Assembly: GCA_002696035.1 (NCBI GenBank)
Contig: NZQV01000026.1
Coordinates: forward strand, 434,001-498,000
Direction of reading: 5' to 3'
Length of the DNA: 64,000 bases
Source of the DNA: Balneola sp.
GTDB lineage: Bacteria; Bacteroidota; Rhodothermia; Balneolales; Balneolaceae
Positions 41,848-50,694 of the stretch are shown here, piece by piece. The first letter of the stretch is position 1. Each line of letters opens with the position of its first letter. The notes beneath the pieces were generated by a model. That model was given only the letters and a program-made list of their open reading frames with translations, was not told the DNA's origin and did not search any database. Both the position numbers and the translations under genes were made by a program.

Positions 41848-42516
41848 ATGAACCAAGAGAACAAGACTCCTTCAACCGAGAACCAAGCAGAAGAACAAAG
41901 CAATTCACCCAAACAGGATTCACAAAAGCATAGCATACTCGATGACGTACAGGGAATAATCATCGGCTCGCTGCTTGCTGCATTTGGGATCGCTATTTTC
42001 TCCCACATGAATTTCCTGATCGGCGGAACGGCCGGCGCGGCTTTTCTGACACAATACACCACCGATTTCACCTTTGGCCCGGTGTTCTTTGTGATCAACA
42101 TTCCCTTCTATATCCTTGCCATAAAAAAGCTGGGTTGGGATTTCACCATCAAGACCTTCCTAGCGGTTTCAGGTGTTTCTTTCCTGACCGAATACATCCC
42201 GCAGATCTTTGAATTCGGAGAGATCAATCCGTGGTTTGCCGCTATTTTTGGAGGATTTTTGATCGGAAGTGGATTGCTGATGCTGTTCCGTCATAAGGCA
42301 AGTCTGGGTGGATTGAATATTCTGTCGATCTACGTTCAGGAATATTTTCAGATCAGTGCCGGGAAATTCCAGATGGTAGCAGATACGCTGATCATCTCGG
42401 CCGCATTCTTTATCGTAGATTGGAAAGCATTACTGTTTTCTGTGCTGGCCGCCGTAGCGCTGAATATCATTCTGGCGATCAACCACAAACCCGGCCGTTA
42501 TCGAGGAATGAGCTGA
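41848..42516 (+). CDS. YitT-family membrane protein
   Basis: 222 residues. A hydrophilic, Gln/Ser-rich head of about 30 residues is followed by five or six membrane helices. The family pattern is visible in GSLLAAFGIAIFSHMNFLIGGTAG, IPFYILAIKKLGWDF and GGFLIGSGLLMLFRHKASLGG, with the last stretch a typical YitT loop. Function of the family is unknown; transport is suspected. It lacks the C-terminal DUF2179 domain of many Firmicutes members. ATG at 41848 directly abuts the GroES-like stop, so the pair is translationally coupled. Confidence 0.85.
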   Translation: MNQENKTPSTENQAEEQSNSPKQDSQKHSILDDVQGIIIGSLLAAFGIAIFSHMNFLIGGTAGAAFLTQYTTDFTFGPVFFVINIPFYILAIKKLGWDFTIKTFLAVSGVSFLTEYIPQIFEFGEINPWFAAIFGGFLIGSGLLMLFRHKASLGGLNILSIYVQEYFQISAGKFQMVADTLIISAAFFIVDWKALLFSVLAAVALNIILAINHKPGRYRGMS

Positions 42517-42920
42517 GGGGTAAATTCCAAGTGCCAAGTATCAAATTCCAATTTTCCTCTGAATCCATCTTTCCGCTTGTCGGGGAGGATCGGGAATTAA
42601 AAAAGGCATCTGGCGGGGTGATGGAGGGTGTTGGATACGTTTTAATTGGTTTATAAAACTGAGGCCTTGGCCCATCTCCATAACCCGGGCTAAGTCCGCT
42701 CCGACACAGAGCGTCAGGAGCGAGGTTGGTGGAGCAGGTCAGTCTTAGTTCTGAATAGAATAGAAAACAACTCGTCCTCGTGCCTGATGCTCTGCGTCGG
42801 CACGAAAAACTTCTGCCTTCCATATTCGATGTTCCTTGTTGGATGTTCCCCCGGGAATGAATGCTCGTCTTTTTTTCGTTAATTCCAGCGTAAAATTCAT
42901 TTTAATAAAATCATAAGCCT
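42517..42920. other. 400-bp gene-free stretch with a degenerate repeat
   Basis: No credible gene. About 42691-42849 shares blocks (AGAGCG..AGGAGCGAGGT and CTTGTTGGATGTTC) with 19371-19475, suggesting another dispersed, much decayed repeat. The last 70 bp must contain the promoter of the next gene. Confidence 0.6.
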
Positions 42921-43832
42921 ATGGACCGCCGGGAATTTTTGATGAAATCTGCATTAATGGGAGCCTCGGCTACGCTGCCTTTTCATAAACTTTTTGCAAT
43001 CGGGCAGGATAGTCCCTTTACCACTCTTCGCCGTAATGTGGGGACTTTTGTCGGATCAGGCGGTACTATAGGATGGCTGCTAAATGGCGATGGCATTATG
43101 GTTGTGGATGCTCAGTTTCCGGAGTCAGCCCAAAACTGTATTTCCGGACTGGAAGATATGGGCAATGCATCTTTCGATATCCTGATCAATACCCATCACC
43201 ACGGTGATCATACGGCCGGGAATTCCGCATTTGAAAATAGAGTACAGAAAATAGTAGCTCACCAAAACGTGCCGGACCTTCAACAAGCGGCAGCTGAAAG
43301 AAATGGTCAGGAAGCATTGAATGCACAAGTTTATCCTGATACAACCTATACCGATTCGTGGAGCACTGAAGTAGGAGACGAAACCGTCCGGTTGACACAT
43401 TATGGTCCTGCACACACGGCTGGCGATACCGTAGTTTATTTCGAGAAAGCCAATGTCATTCACATGGGCGAGCTGGTTTTTAATAGAGCGCATCCTTTTA
43501 TTGATCGTGGATCGGGAGCTTCTATCTCAAATTGGATCATCACGCTGGAAACGGTGATGGATGAATATCCGGGGAATGCCATCTATATTTTTGGTCATGG
43601 AAACTCGGAATATGGAATCACCGGAACTAAAGACGATTTGGGAGTGATGCGGGATTTCCTGACTGCTCTGACTGAGTATACCCAGAAAGGAATTTCGGAA
43701 GGAAAATCTTTAGATGAACTAAAAGCTGTTGAAACCCTGAATGGTTTTGAAGAGTTTAAAGCCCCGGGATGGCGACTCCCGCTCAGCGCAAACATTGAAG
43801 TAGCTTATGCAGAACTTACCGAAGAAAACTGA
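42921..43832 (+). CDS. MBL-fold metallo-hydrolase, exported
   Basis: 303 residues. An N-terminal Tat-like signal (MDRREFLMKSALMGASA) leads to a metallo-beta-lactamase fold. Metal ligands: the NTHHHGDHTAGN motif (HxHxDH), a histidine in YGPAHTAGD and one in FGHGNSEYG. An oxygen-containing pocket is suggested by GSGGTIGWLLNGDG and VVDAQFPE. Relatives include SoxH/quinoprotein relay-type hydrolases and glyoxalase II-like enzymes; the substrate cannot be named. The signal has RR but not the full S-RR-x-FLK consensus. It overlaps the next gene by 26 nt. Confidence 0.85.
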   Translation: MDRREFLMKSALMGASATLPFHKLFAIGQDSPFTTLRRNVGTFVGSGGTIGWLLNGDGIMVVDAQFPESAQNCISGLEDMGNASFDILINTHHHGDHTAGNSAFENRVQKIVAHQNVPDLQQAAAERNGQEALNAQVYPDTTYTDSWSTEVGDETVRLTHYGPAHTAGDTVVYFEKANVIHMGELVFNRAHPFIDRGSGASISNWIITLETVMDEYPGNAIYIFGHGNSEYGITGTKDDLGVMRDFLTALTEYTQKGISEGKSLDELKAVETLNGFEEFKAPGWRLPLSANIEVAYAELTEEN

Positions 43833-44007
43833 TTCTAAAGTGAAGGCAGAATCCTCATCTGGACCCGGTTCATCCCAAAAACAACAGCGGCGTTGCCAAT
43901 TTTGTGGGCAAATCGCGGAGTTGGTATGGGTGCACGGCCATGGACAATGCACGGCTTGCGGAATAAATGCCGAGGAATGCTGCCGGGGAGAGACGTGTGA
44001 TTTTTAG
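43807..44007 (+). CDS. Small zinc-ribbon protein
   Basis: 66 residues. A basic, Ser/Gln-rich N-terminal third is followed by paired cysteines and histidines, RRCQFCGQIAELVWVHGHGQC and ACGINAEECCRGETC, spaced as one zinc ribbon plus a possible second site. It overlaps the end of the MBL-fold gene by 26 nt in another frame. No known function; proteins like this may be small metal sensors or chaperones. Its reality is supported by the clean Cys/His pattern rather than by length. Confidence 0.65.
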   Translation: MQNLPKKTDSKVKAESSSGPGSSQKQQRRCQFCGQIAELVWVHGHGQCTACGINAEECCRGETCDF

Positions 44008-44014
44008 TATTGTA

Positions 44015-44079
44015 TAGTGCGATGGTGTTTTGGTGTTACGGTGTTATAGGTCGAGTCTCACAATAACACCATCGCACTA
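44015..44079. terminator. Hairpin between convergent genes
   Basis: TAGTGCGATGGTGTT (44015-44029) is the exact complement of AACACCATCGCACTA (44065-44079). It lies between the zinc-ribbon stop (44007) and the tamB stop (44096) and can serve both transcripts. The loop is long (35 nt) and itself partly repeats TGGTGTTACGGTGTTA. Confidence 0.7.
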
Positions 44080-44095
44080 AAAACCGAAACACAAA

Positions 44096-47000
44096 TTAAT
44101 AATCGTACTGCCAGCGAAGGTCAATTCCCTGTCGGTTGTCATCGCCCTGGGTGATGATTAGGTCCAGATTCTTATTGAGTAAGTATTCCAGGATGAACAA
44201 AGTTTCGGGGGTGGTTCCGCTTATTTCGTTAATGACGGCAAAGAACGTTCTCCTGTTTAAATACCAGCCGGTTTTGATAGACGTTTTTCCATCTGAGCTA
44301 GAGTTATCGATCTGAACTACATCGATGCCCAGCTGTTGGGTGGCCAGGGTTTCAACCTCATCCAGCAGCACATCTATCAGCAAATCGGTGGGGGAAGAGC
44401 CTCCGCCACTAACCACCTGTTGCCACGATTCCAGCGCATAACACGGTTTATTGAATAAGGTGTAGCAGATGATATCCTGTTGCTCCATGTATGGTTCACT
44501 TTCAAATCGAAAGGTTGGGTCTTCAGCATTTCCTTCTATGATATAAAACAGCGTGATAGGATTTCCGGTTTGTTTTTGGGCTGTTTGTGGAATGAAGCTG
44601 GTGCGTATAAAGATCTCAGGTTCTGAAATAGGTCCGCTAAATGTGAAACTTCCTTCATCAAGGTTGAACTGTTTACCAAGTGGACGGGCATATCCCCGCT
44701 CGGCATTCAGGGTTCCAAAAAGCTGTAATTCCTGCTCTATGGATTTCTGGGCATCCAGCTCTCCGGTCAGGGCAACTTCCATATCAAGATAGCGACGATT
44801 GCGCACCAGGAAGTTTCGCTCGATCTCAAATTGCATGTCAATGGAGAGGGAGTCGTAAGGACTGAATGAAGAAACATCTTCATCATCTAGGGTCACATCT
44901 TCCACCGATTTTTCTCCAAAATCCTGCAGGAAGATAAACCCGTTCTTAACCGCCAGTCGTCCCGAGACTTCCGGTCGCAGAGGGTTTCCTGAGATGGTGC
45001 TGTTTAGGTCTACCGTAAGGTTGTAATTGTCGGTGTTAGCAGCTTTGAACCGTGTGGCATTGGCGTTGATATTCATCCCGGCAGGAGATAGTCCATTTAG
45101 TTCAATACGGCCATTTGCGGTAAATGCGCCTCCGCTTTTCATGCTAAAACTGTTCAGGTTAAGGCCGGAATCGGTAAACTCAAGCTCTGAATTGATGGAT
45201 GTAAGGGAAATGCCGGCAACAGGAACTCGCAGATGGCCACTATGCAAGCTCACAAATCCCGATGGTTCAAGTTCATTGAAAGGACCTTCGGCGTGTAATT
45301 CTGCATTTAAAATACCGCGGAGATTTCGCATGTATTCTTTATTAAGGAAATCATTGAAGACGGAAATGTTGAACTGATCGGTAACTACATGGACTATGAG
45401 GGTGTCGGTTGGATTGGGCGGGTTAAACTCAAAGGTCTGAAAATCAATATAAACGGGGCTCTCGGCATTAATGGATGCAGCCTGTTGGCCCTGCGCGTTT
45501 ATGGTTGCCGCCGCAGTTATCTTTTCTTGCTGGTGATGGTATTGAAATTCAGCAAAGGCTGAGTCGATCTTCACTCCGGAGAGTGTTGGTTGTCTAAGTT
45601 CGAAAACACCATCCATGTTTGGTTCTGCAGCGGTCCCTGACAGATTTCCCCGGAAGGATAGAATTCCTTCCGTTCCGGTTATATCAAATCTGGTGAGCAG
45701 ATTCTCGAATTCTGATAAAGCTACGGGATTGATAACCAGTTCTCCGCGTACCTGTTCCTGGAAAAAGTCGTCACTGAGTGTGGCTGGGTCGGCAGCTATG
45801 AAGGGAAGGTCAAGCATCCCATACATTTTTTCCTCGCCGTTCATGGTTACGCTCAGATCTGCATTCAGCCTTTCTTTCTCTACATCAAAATTCATTCTCA
45901 GCTGATCTAAACTTGTGCCTTGATAGGCCAGTCGGCTGAAATTCAGAGTTCCCGATCCTCGCAAAGAATCAGGATTGTTGTGTACCTCAAGTGCTCCCGA
46001 CAGTACTCCATCCACAAAGCGTTCATCAAATATGATCTCTTGTATCACCCCAAAGTCAAAGTCCTGTCCTTCGGCCCAGATATCTTGCGAGATAGAATCG
46101 GCGTAGGGAATAGCGAGATTCAGGAAAGTGCCGCCATCAGACTGAAGTTTAAGCGTATCGGTTTGAAGGGTGGCATCGGCATAGTGTAACCGAAATGGTT
46201 GTTGAAGGGAAAGGATCCGTGCCGGTGTTTCAAACTGGAAAGCACTCCATATTACGCTGGTTGTCCAGGAGTCCATCATTACATGGTAGCTGCCGGTTTG
46301 CGAGATCTGCCCGGCATCCACACTGTTGATGTCAAACTTAAATGAGCCATAGACTGAGTCGGGTGAAGACACCCCTTTTGTTTGGAGGTTTATATCCTCC
46401 AGGCTCAGCCCATTTATAACCGGCTCGCGGATGCTCAGGGCGGTTTCAAACCCATAATTTTCGCTGATCATAATGGCTGTTTCACCGGAGATATTTTGGG
46501 CGGTGAAGAGGGTGTCGTACCGAACGTCATTGAGATCCACATTTCCATTAAACTGAAGTTGGTCCTCACTTTCGGTTGTGATATTTCCGGAAATATTACC
46601 GCTTGCGCTCAATACATTAACCCCGGCAAGCTGTGCCAGTGGCTGCGTATTCTTGATCTCCATGTCGAGCGTAATATCGTTCTGAGGGTCGGTGACGTCC
46701 ATGATATTCCTGCGGACGGTAAAAGAGCCTGCGATCACTTCACTTTCTAACTCTCCCTGAGGGATGGTAAGAATGTTGTCCTGAAACTCTGCGATCATAT
46801 TCAGAGATTCAAAAGCAGCACCATTCACAAAACTGGAATCTATGTTAAGGGTGGAGCTAAGACGGATGTTTTCAGGAACAAAAGAGGAGCCTTCTCCGGT
46901 AATATTAAGGTTGATGGATGTTGGGAAATCTTCGACTCCTGCAATTTCCAGGGCGTTGAATCTTTTTGTGCCAAGGGAGAATGTATAGTCAGGCCGGTCC

Positions 47001-48649
47001 TCCAAATAATCGGAGATATTGGTGCTAAACTCGATCTTATTTTCGATGAGTTGCAGAAATCCGTCGGCTTCAACCGCATCTTTGGTAATGGTTCCTTCCA
47101 CATCTAAGTTTGCAAATTTCTGCCCGTTGATGATGACGGTGTCTCTCTTATAGGTAGTATATTTTCTAAAGATCTCTGCATTTACAGAGCTTCGGTCAAA
47201 ATTTTCCGGAAGGTTCAGTTCGGGTCTGACGGGCTTTTTGATGCTAAATGTCCAGGGTTCTTCGGACGGTCCAAACCCTTTTCCTTTTACATTGGCAGTA
47301 AGACTAAAGAGGCCACTTATATTCGGATCCCGGATCCACCATCCCAGGTCAACCCGTTCAATCCGGGTCCTGAATTCCCAGCTGGGAGTTTCAGAAAACA
47401 GAGCATCCACATCGGTGTAAGTAGCTATATGATCTTTTCCATCTTTAGCCTCAATGGTTGCCTGAGCGATGCCGTCCTTAATGCTGCCGCTGCCAAATAA
47501 GATCTCGAGGGCATAATCGGCGAAGTTCATTTCATAAGCGGTAAAACCCCAGGTAACATTCATTTGCTCAATATCCTGAGTCACTGTTCCCTCCACGGTT
47601 CCCTGTAATTCTCCGATACGAGCCTGAACGGAATCGTTGGTGAAGTGGGCCAGGTCAATATTCTTCACCGAAAGCCCAAACTTATTGAGTGAAGGCGTCT
47701 CTCCAACAGTCAGGTTTGATACCATAAGTAGATCATCGAATCCGGTTCCCTCTCCATTAAGTTCGAGGTTCAGGGAGTCGAGCTGACCGCTGGCAGTTAG
47801 GGAAAGTTGCAGCTGATCATCCGGAATATAGGTCTCCAGATAAGGCCCAAGATCGCTAAGGGCAAACGGCTGTGAATTTAACTGGGCTGTGAGGGTTGAG
47901 TCGGAAAAGTTGCTGCGCCCGTTTGCCGTAAATAAAGACCGGCCGGTATCGAGCAATAGCTGATCTAAGGTCACGACCTTATCCTGATAAGAAGCTGCCA
48001 TTTCAAAAGAGATCGGTTGCGGAAGCCTGCCTTCTTTCAGGCGAAAAGAGAGAGCATCCAGAGAAGCTGATATTTCATCAAAAAGCTGAAAGCCGGCCGT
48101 GGCATTGAGCTGATTTACTTTCAGGGAACTATCGGGCAGGAAGGAGGGCGCCCACAAGTCAAGGTCACTGTTTTGCAGTGTGATATGCTGAAGATCGATC
48201 CCAAAGGAGGTGGATGTGGTATCTTCGACGGCTGAAGAATCCGTTTTTACAAGGTTCAGAATGTTGAATTCCCCATTATCATCTTCCCTGATATTGGCAT
48301 ATAATCCGGAAAGTTTAAGCTCGGAGGCTGTAAAGGTTTGATTCAGCAGGTCCCAGATATTGTACTGCAGGTGCAATTTCTCCAGGTAAATGAGCGAGTC
48401 TCCTTCAGAGCTAATTTCCATGTCATGGATGCTGAAGTCCTTCCAGAGATCTCCGTCAATACCTCCAATACTTAGTTCACCATTAAGATATTCATTCCCG
48501 ATCGATACAGCCTGATCTTTGACCAGATTATGTACCATTGCCGTTTTGAGAGATAACCGGAATATGCCGGCCAACAGGATGAGGGAAAGCGACATCCATC
48601 CCAGAACTTTCAGCAACCGAACAGTGATATGTGGTTTGTCTTCACTCAT
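44096..48649 (-). CDS. tamB: TamB-like translocation and assembly module protein
   Basis: 1517 residues. An N-terminal membrane anchor (about 17-36) is followed by a very long beta-rich, repeat-like region typical of TamB/AsmA-type bridge proteins, and a C-terminal DUF490 domain (LDMEVALTGELDAQ, LFGTLNAERGYARPLGKQF, FTFSGPISEPEIFIRT, RQGIDLRWQYDY at the end). TamB spans the periplasm and, with a TamA/BamA-family barrel, aids outer-membrane protein or phospholipid transport. It is downstream of the barrel gene with a 2-bp gap. The DUF490 tail gives the assignment; the middle is poorly conserved, as is normal. Confidence 0.93.
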   Translation of the reverse strand: MSEDKPHITVRLLKVLGWMSLSLILLAGIFRLSLKTAMVHNLVKDQAVSIGNEYLNGELSIGGIDGDLWKDFSIHDMEISSEGDSLIYLEKLHLQYNIWDLLNQTFTASELKLSGLYANIREDDNGEFNILNLVKTDSSAVEDTTSTSFGIDLQHITLQNSDLDLWAPSFLPDSSLKVNQLNATAGFQLFDEISASLDALSFRLKEGRLPQPISFEMAASYQDKVVTLDQLLLDTGRSLFTANGRSNFSDSTLTAQLNSQPFALSDLGPYLETYIPDDQLQLSLTASGQLDSLNLELNGEGTGFDDLLMVSNLTVGETPSLNKFGLSVKNIDLAHFTNDSVQARIGELQGTVEGTVTQDIEQMNVTWGFTAYEMNFADYALEILFGSGSIKDGIAQATIEAKDGKDHIATYTDVDALFSETPSWEFRTRIERVDLGWWIRDPNISGLFSLTANVKGKGFGPSEEPWTFSIKKPVRPELNLPENFDRSSVNAEIFRKYTTYKRDTVIINGQKFANLDVEGTITKDAVEADGFLQLIENKIEFSTNISDYLEDRPDYTFSLGTKRFNALEIAGVEDFPTSINLNITGEGSSFVPENIRLSSTLNIDSSFVNGAAFESLNMIAEFQDNILTIPQGELESEVIAGSFTVRRNIMDVTDPQNDITLDMEIKNTQPLAQLAGVNVLSASGNISGNITTESEDQLQFNGNVDLNDVRYDTLFTAQNISGETAIMISENYGFETALSIREPVINGLSLEDINLQTKGVSSPDSVYGSFKFDINSVDAGQISQTGSYHVMMDSWTTSVIWSAFQFETPARILSLQQPFRLHYADATLQTDTLKLQSDGGTFLNLAIPYADSISQDIWAEGQDFDFGVIQEIIFDERFVDGVLSGALEVHNNPDSLRGSGTLNFSRLAYQGTSLDQLRMNFDVEKERLNADLSVTMNGEEKMYGMLDLPFIAADPATLSDDFFQEQVRGELVINPVALSEFENLLTRFDITGTEGILSFRGNLSGTAAEPNMDGVFELRQPTLSGVKIDSAFAEFQYHHQQEKITAAATINAQGQQAASINAESPVYIDFQTFEFNPPNPTDTLIVHVVTDQFNISVFNDFLNKEYMRNLRGILNAELHAEGPFNELEPSGFVSLHSGHLRVPVAGISLTSINSELEFTDSGLNLNSFSMKSGGAFTANGRIELNGLSPAGMNINANATRFKAANTDNYNLTVDLNSTISGNPLRPEVSGRLAVKNGFIFLQDFGEKSVEDVTLDDEDVSSFSPYDSLSIDMQFEIERNFLVRNRRYLDMEVALTGELDAQKSIEQELQLFGTLNAERGYARPLGKQFNLDEGSFTFSGPISEPEIFIRTSFIPQTAQKQTGNPITLFYIIEGNAEDPTFRFESEPYMEQQDIICYTLFNKPCYALESWQQVVSGGGSSPTDLLIDVLLDEVETLATQQLGIDVVQIDNSSSDGKTSIKTGWYLNRRTFFAVINEISGTTPETLFILEYLLNKNLDLIITQGDDNRQGIDLRWQYDY

Positions 48650-48651
48650 AA

Positions 48652-50613
48652 TTAAAATGCCTGCCCTATACTAAAATGAAGTCCCCAGCGATTCCAGGCG
48701 CTGCCATGTTCCTGCCCCTGATAGATACGAAGATCTTCATCGGTGGGATTTACTTTATACGCCAGGTCAACGCGGATAGGCCCAATTGGGGACTGATACC
48801 GAAAGCCTCCGCCCACACCAAACTGTACCGGAGTCGATCCGATATCCGTGAAGTTTCGCCAGACTTGTCCGCCATCTAAAAATACAGCCATCCCAAATCG
48901 TTTGATAAGATCGTCAAGGTTAAAACGCACCTCGGTATTAAAACTGACGGTAGCATGTCCCCCGACTGGCACGTAGCGGGCAAATTCTCCATCGTCGTTG
49001 AAAACGGGGCGTTTGGGTCCCAATTCCTGCCGGTTCCAGCCCCGTACAGAGTTCGTTCCTCCGTTATAGATGCGAATATCAGACGGAAGTGAATCCTGCT
49101 TTGAATAGTAAATGCCTGAAAAATTAAGCCGCTTGGCCAATACAATGTTATCCGTGAGCTGACTGAACTTTCGGGTATCAAGCCCGGCTTTTTGGAAACT
49201 GAAGGTAGATTCACCAAATAAACCCGATAGATCCCAGAAGGGCTGAATGGACCATCCTCTTTTACCACGCCGGAAATTTTTGGTGTAATAGGCACTCAGG
49301 TTAAAAGAGGAAACATTATACATGACAAGAGAGTCGGGTAAAGTAACCTGACTGTTTTGAGTGCTCTCGTTGTTCTCTGAGAATTCGTAAGAAACAGATC
49401 CGGTAAAATCAGAACTGTACTGATATAAAAAGCTGGTGGTAATACCGCCCCGATAAATTTCATAGGAAGGTTCCAGGTTGTGTTCCCAGAAAGGAGAAAG
49501 GTTTAATGAACTGCGAGTATTAAAGAGATAGGGAAACAAATAATTGAGAGCAAGACGCTGTTCGATCGCTGATACCGTCCCGGTGATGTTAAACCGTTCC
49601 CCTCGCCCCCGTACATTGCGGTGCGTCCACGAAGCCTGCCCGCGGAATAGTTTGTAGAAATCTGAAAGTCCGTCATCGAGGCGGGTCAGGTTGCCAATTC
49701 CGCCTTGCAGCTGTACGGAACGCTGAGGCATTTCCCGCACCCGGATCAGTACATTCAGGGTCGAATCCTGGGGTTGGTCGGGAAGGGAGATTAGGGCGAA
49801 CCGCAGCATGTGATGGCTGAATATTTCACGCTGGGCATCACGTATTTTCCGTTCACTGAAGATCTCCCCTTGCTGAATACCTGTTTCGCGGACTACATAT
49901 CGCTCATGGAAATTTTCGGCTCCATCCACTAAAATGGAATCAAAACGGGCCCGTGGGCCGGGATCGTTTTGGAAGGTGACACTTGCTGTTTTGGAGGCAC
50001 TGTCAATAGTGGCTTCAATGGTGCTTTCTGCGTACGGATATCCCTGATTTTTAAAAAGGCCTTCAATGCGCCCTTCAATTTCAGCTTTATTTACGATCTC
50101 ATATCGCTGTCCTACTTTATATGGCAGGTTTTGCCGAAGGTTGGAGATCGACTCATTATCACGGATAAAAGAGCTGTCGGCTTTGTTTGAAGAAATGGTA
50201 AATTCAACATTTTGAATGCGAAGGGGAGAATTCTCGATGATCTCAAAGATCACTTCCTTGCGCCAATCCTTATTTAAGGTTTCGATCCGGTAGCTCACCC
50301 GTACATCATCAAATCCCCGGCGCTGATAAAAACGCTCAATCCGGATGACATCCCGCCGAACCTCATTTTCGTTGAGCCGCATCCCAACAATTTTCCAGAA
50401 GATCATTTTTTTGAGGGCTGAAGGCGGTTCATTGGAAATCTGATTCTTGATGACGATTCCTTCAAAAGTCTCATTACCTTCAATGCTTACCTTCCATACC
50501 CGTGGCATTACCCCGTCCTCCTCATCCTGCGCGTGCACAGAAGAGCTGAAACAAAGCATCAAGCCCAAAAAGAAAATAAGTGAGATTAAAAGTTTTAAGG
50601 TAGAAGTAATCAA
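48652..50613 (-). CDS. tamA: TamA/BamA-family outer-membrane assembly protein
   Basis: 653 residues. The start is a TTG at 50613; no ATG or GTG is available before the signal peptide (LLISLIFFLGLMLCF...VHAQ). Two or three POTRA domains (about 30-290; FEGIVIKNQI, RRDVIRIERFYQRRGFDDV, PYKVGQRYEI, RFDSILVDGAENF) lead into a 16-strand barrel of the surface-antigen family (RGRGERFNITGT, GGTNSVRGWNRQELGP with the VRG lock motif, and a final aromatic residue in IGQAF). It lies 2 bp before tamB; the two are one operon and form the TAM complex. Only two or three POTRAs, not five, distinguish it from BamA. Confidence 0.92.
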   Translation of the reverse strand: MITSTLKLLISLIFFLGLMLCFSSSVHAQDEEDGVMPRVWKVSIEGNETFEGIVIKNQISNEPPSALKKMIFWKIVGMRLNENEVRRDVIRIERFYQRRGFDDVRVSYRIETLNKDWRKEVIFEIIENSPLRIQNVEFTISSNKADSSFIRDNESISNLRQNLPYKVGQRYEIVNKAEIEGRIEGLFKNQGYPYAESTIEATIDSASKTASVTFQNDPGPRARFDSILVDGAENFHERYVVRETGIQQGEIFSERKIRDAQREIFSHHMLRFALISLPDQPQDSTLNVLIRVREMPQRSVQLQGGIGNLTRLDDGLSDFYKLFRGQASWTHRNVRGRGERFNITGTVSAIEQRLALNYLFPYLFNTRSSLNLSPFWEHNLEPSYEIYRGGITTSFLYQYSSDFTGSVSYEFSENNESTQNSQVTLPDSLVMYNVSSFNLSAYYTKNFRRGKRGWSIQPFWDLSGLFGESTFSFQKAGLDTRKFSQLTDNIVLAKRLNFSGIYYSKQDSLPSDIRIYNGGTNSVRGWNRQELGPKRPVFNDDGEFARYVPVGGHATVSFNTEVRFNLDDLIKRFGMAVFLDGGQVWRNFTDIGSTPVQFGVGGGFRYQSPIGPIRVDLAYKVNPTDEDLRIYQGQEHGSAWNRWGLHFSIGQAF

Positions 50614-50694
50614 GCCGTTGATATATATTTGTTGTAGCTAAGTATAAGCGAATGTGTTGTTTCAAAGAAACATAAGTTTAAGCAGTCACTTTTT

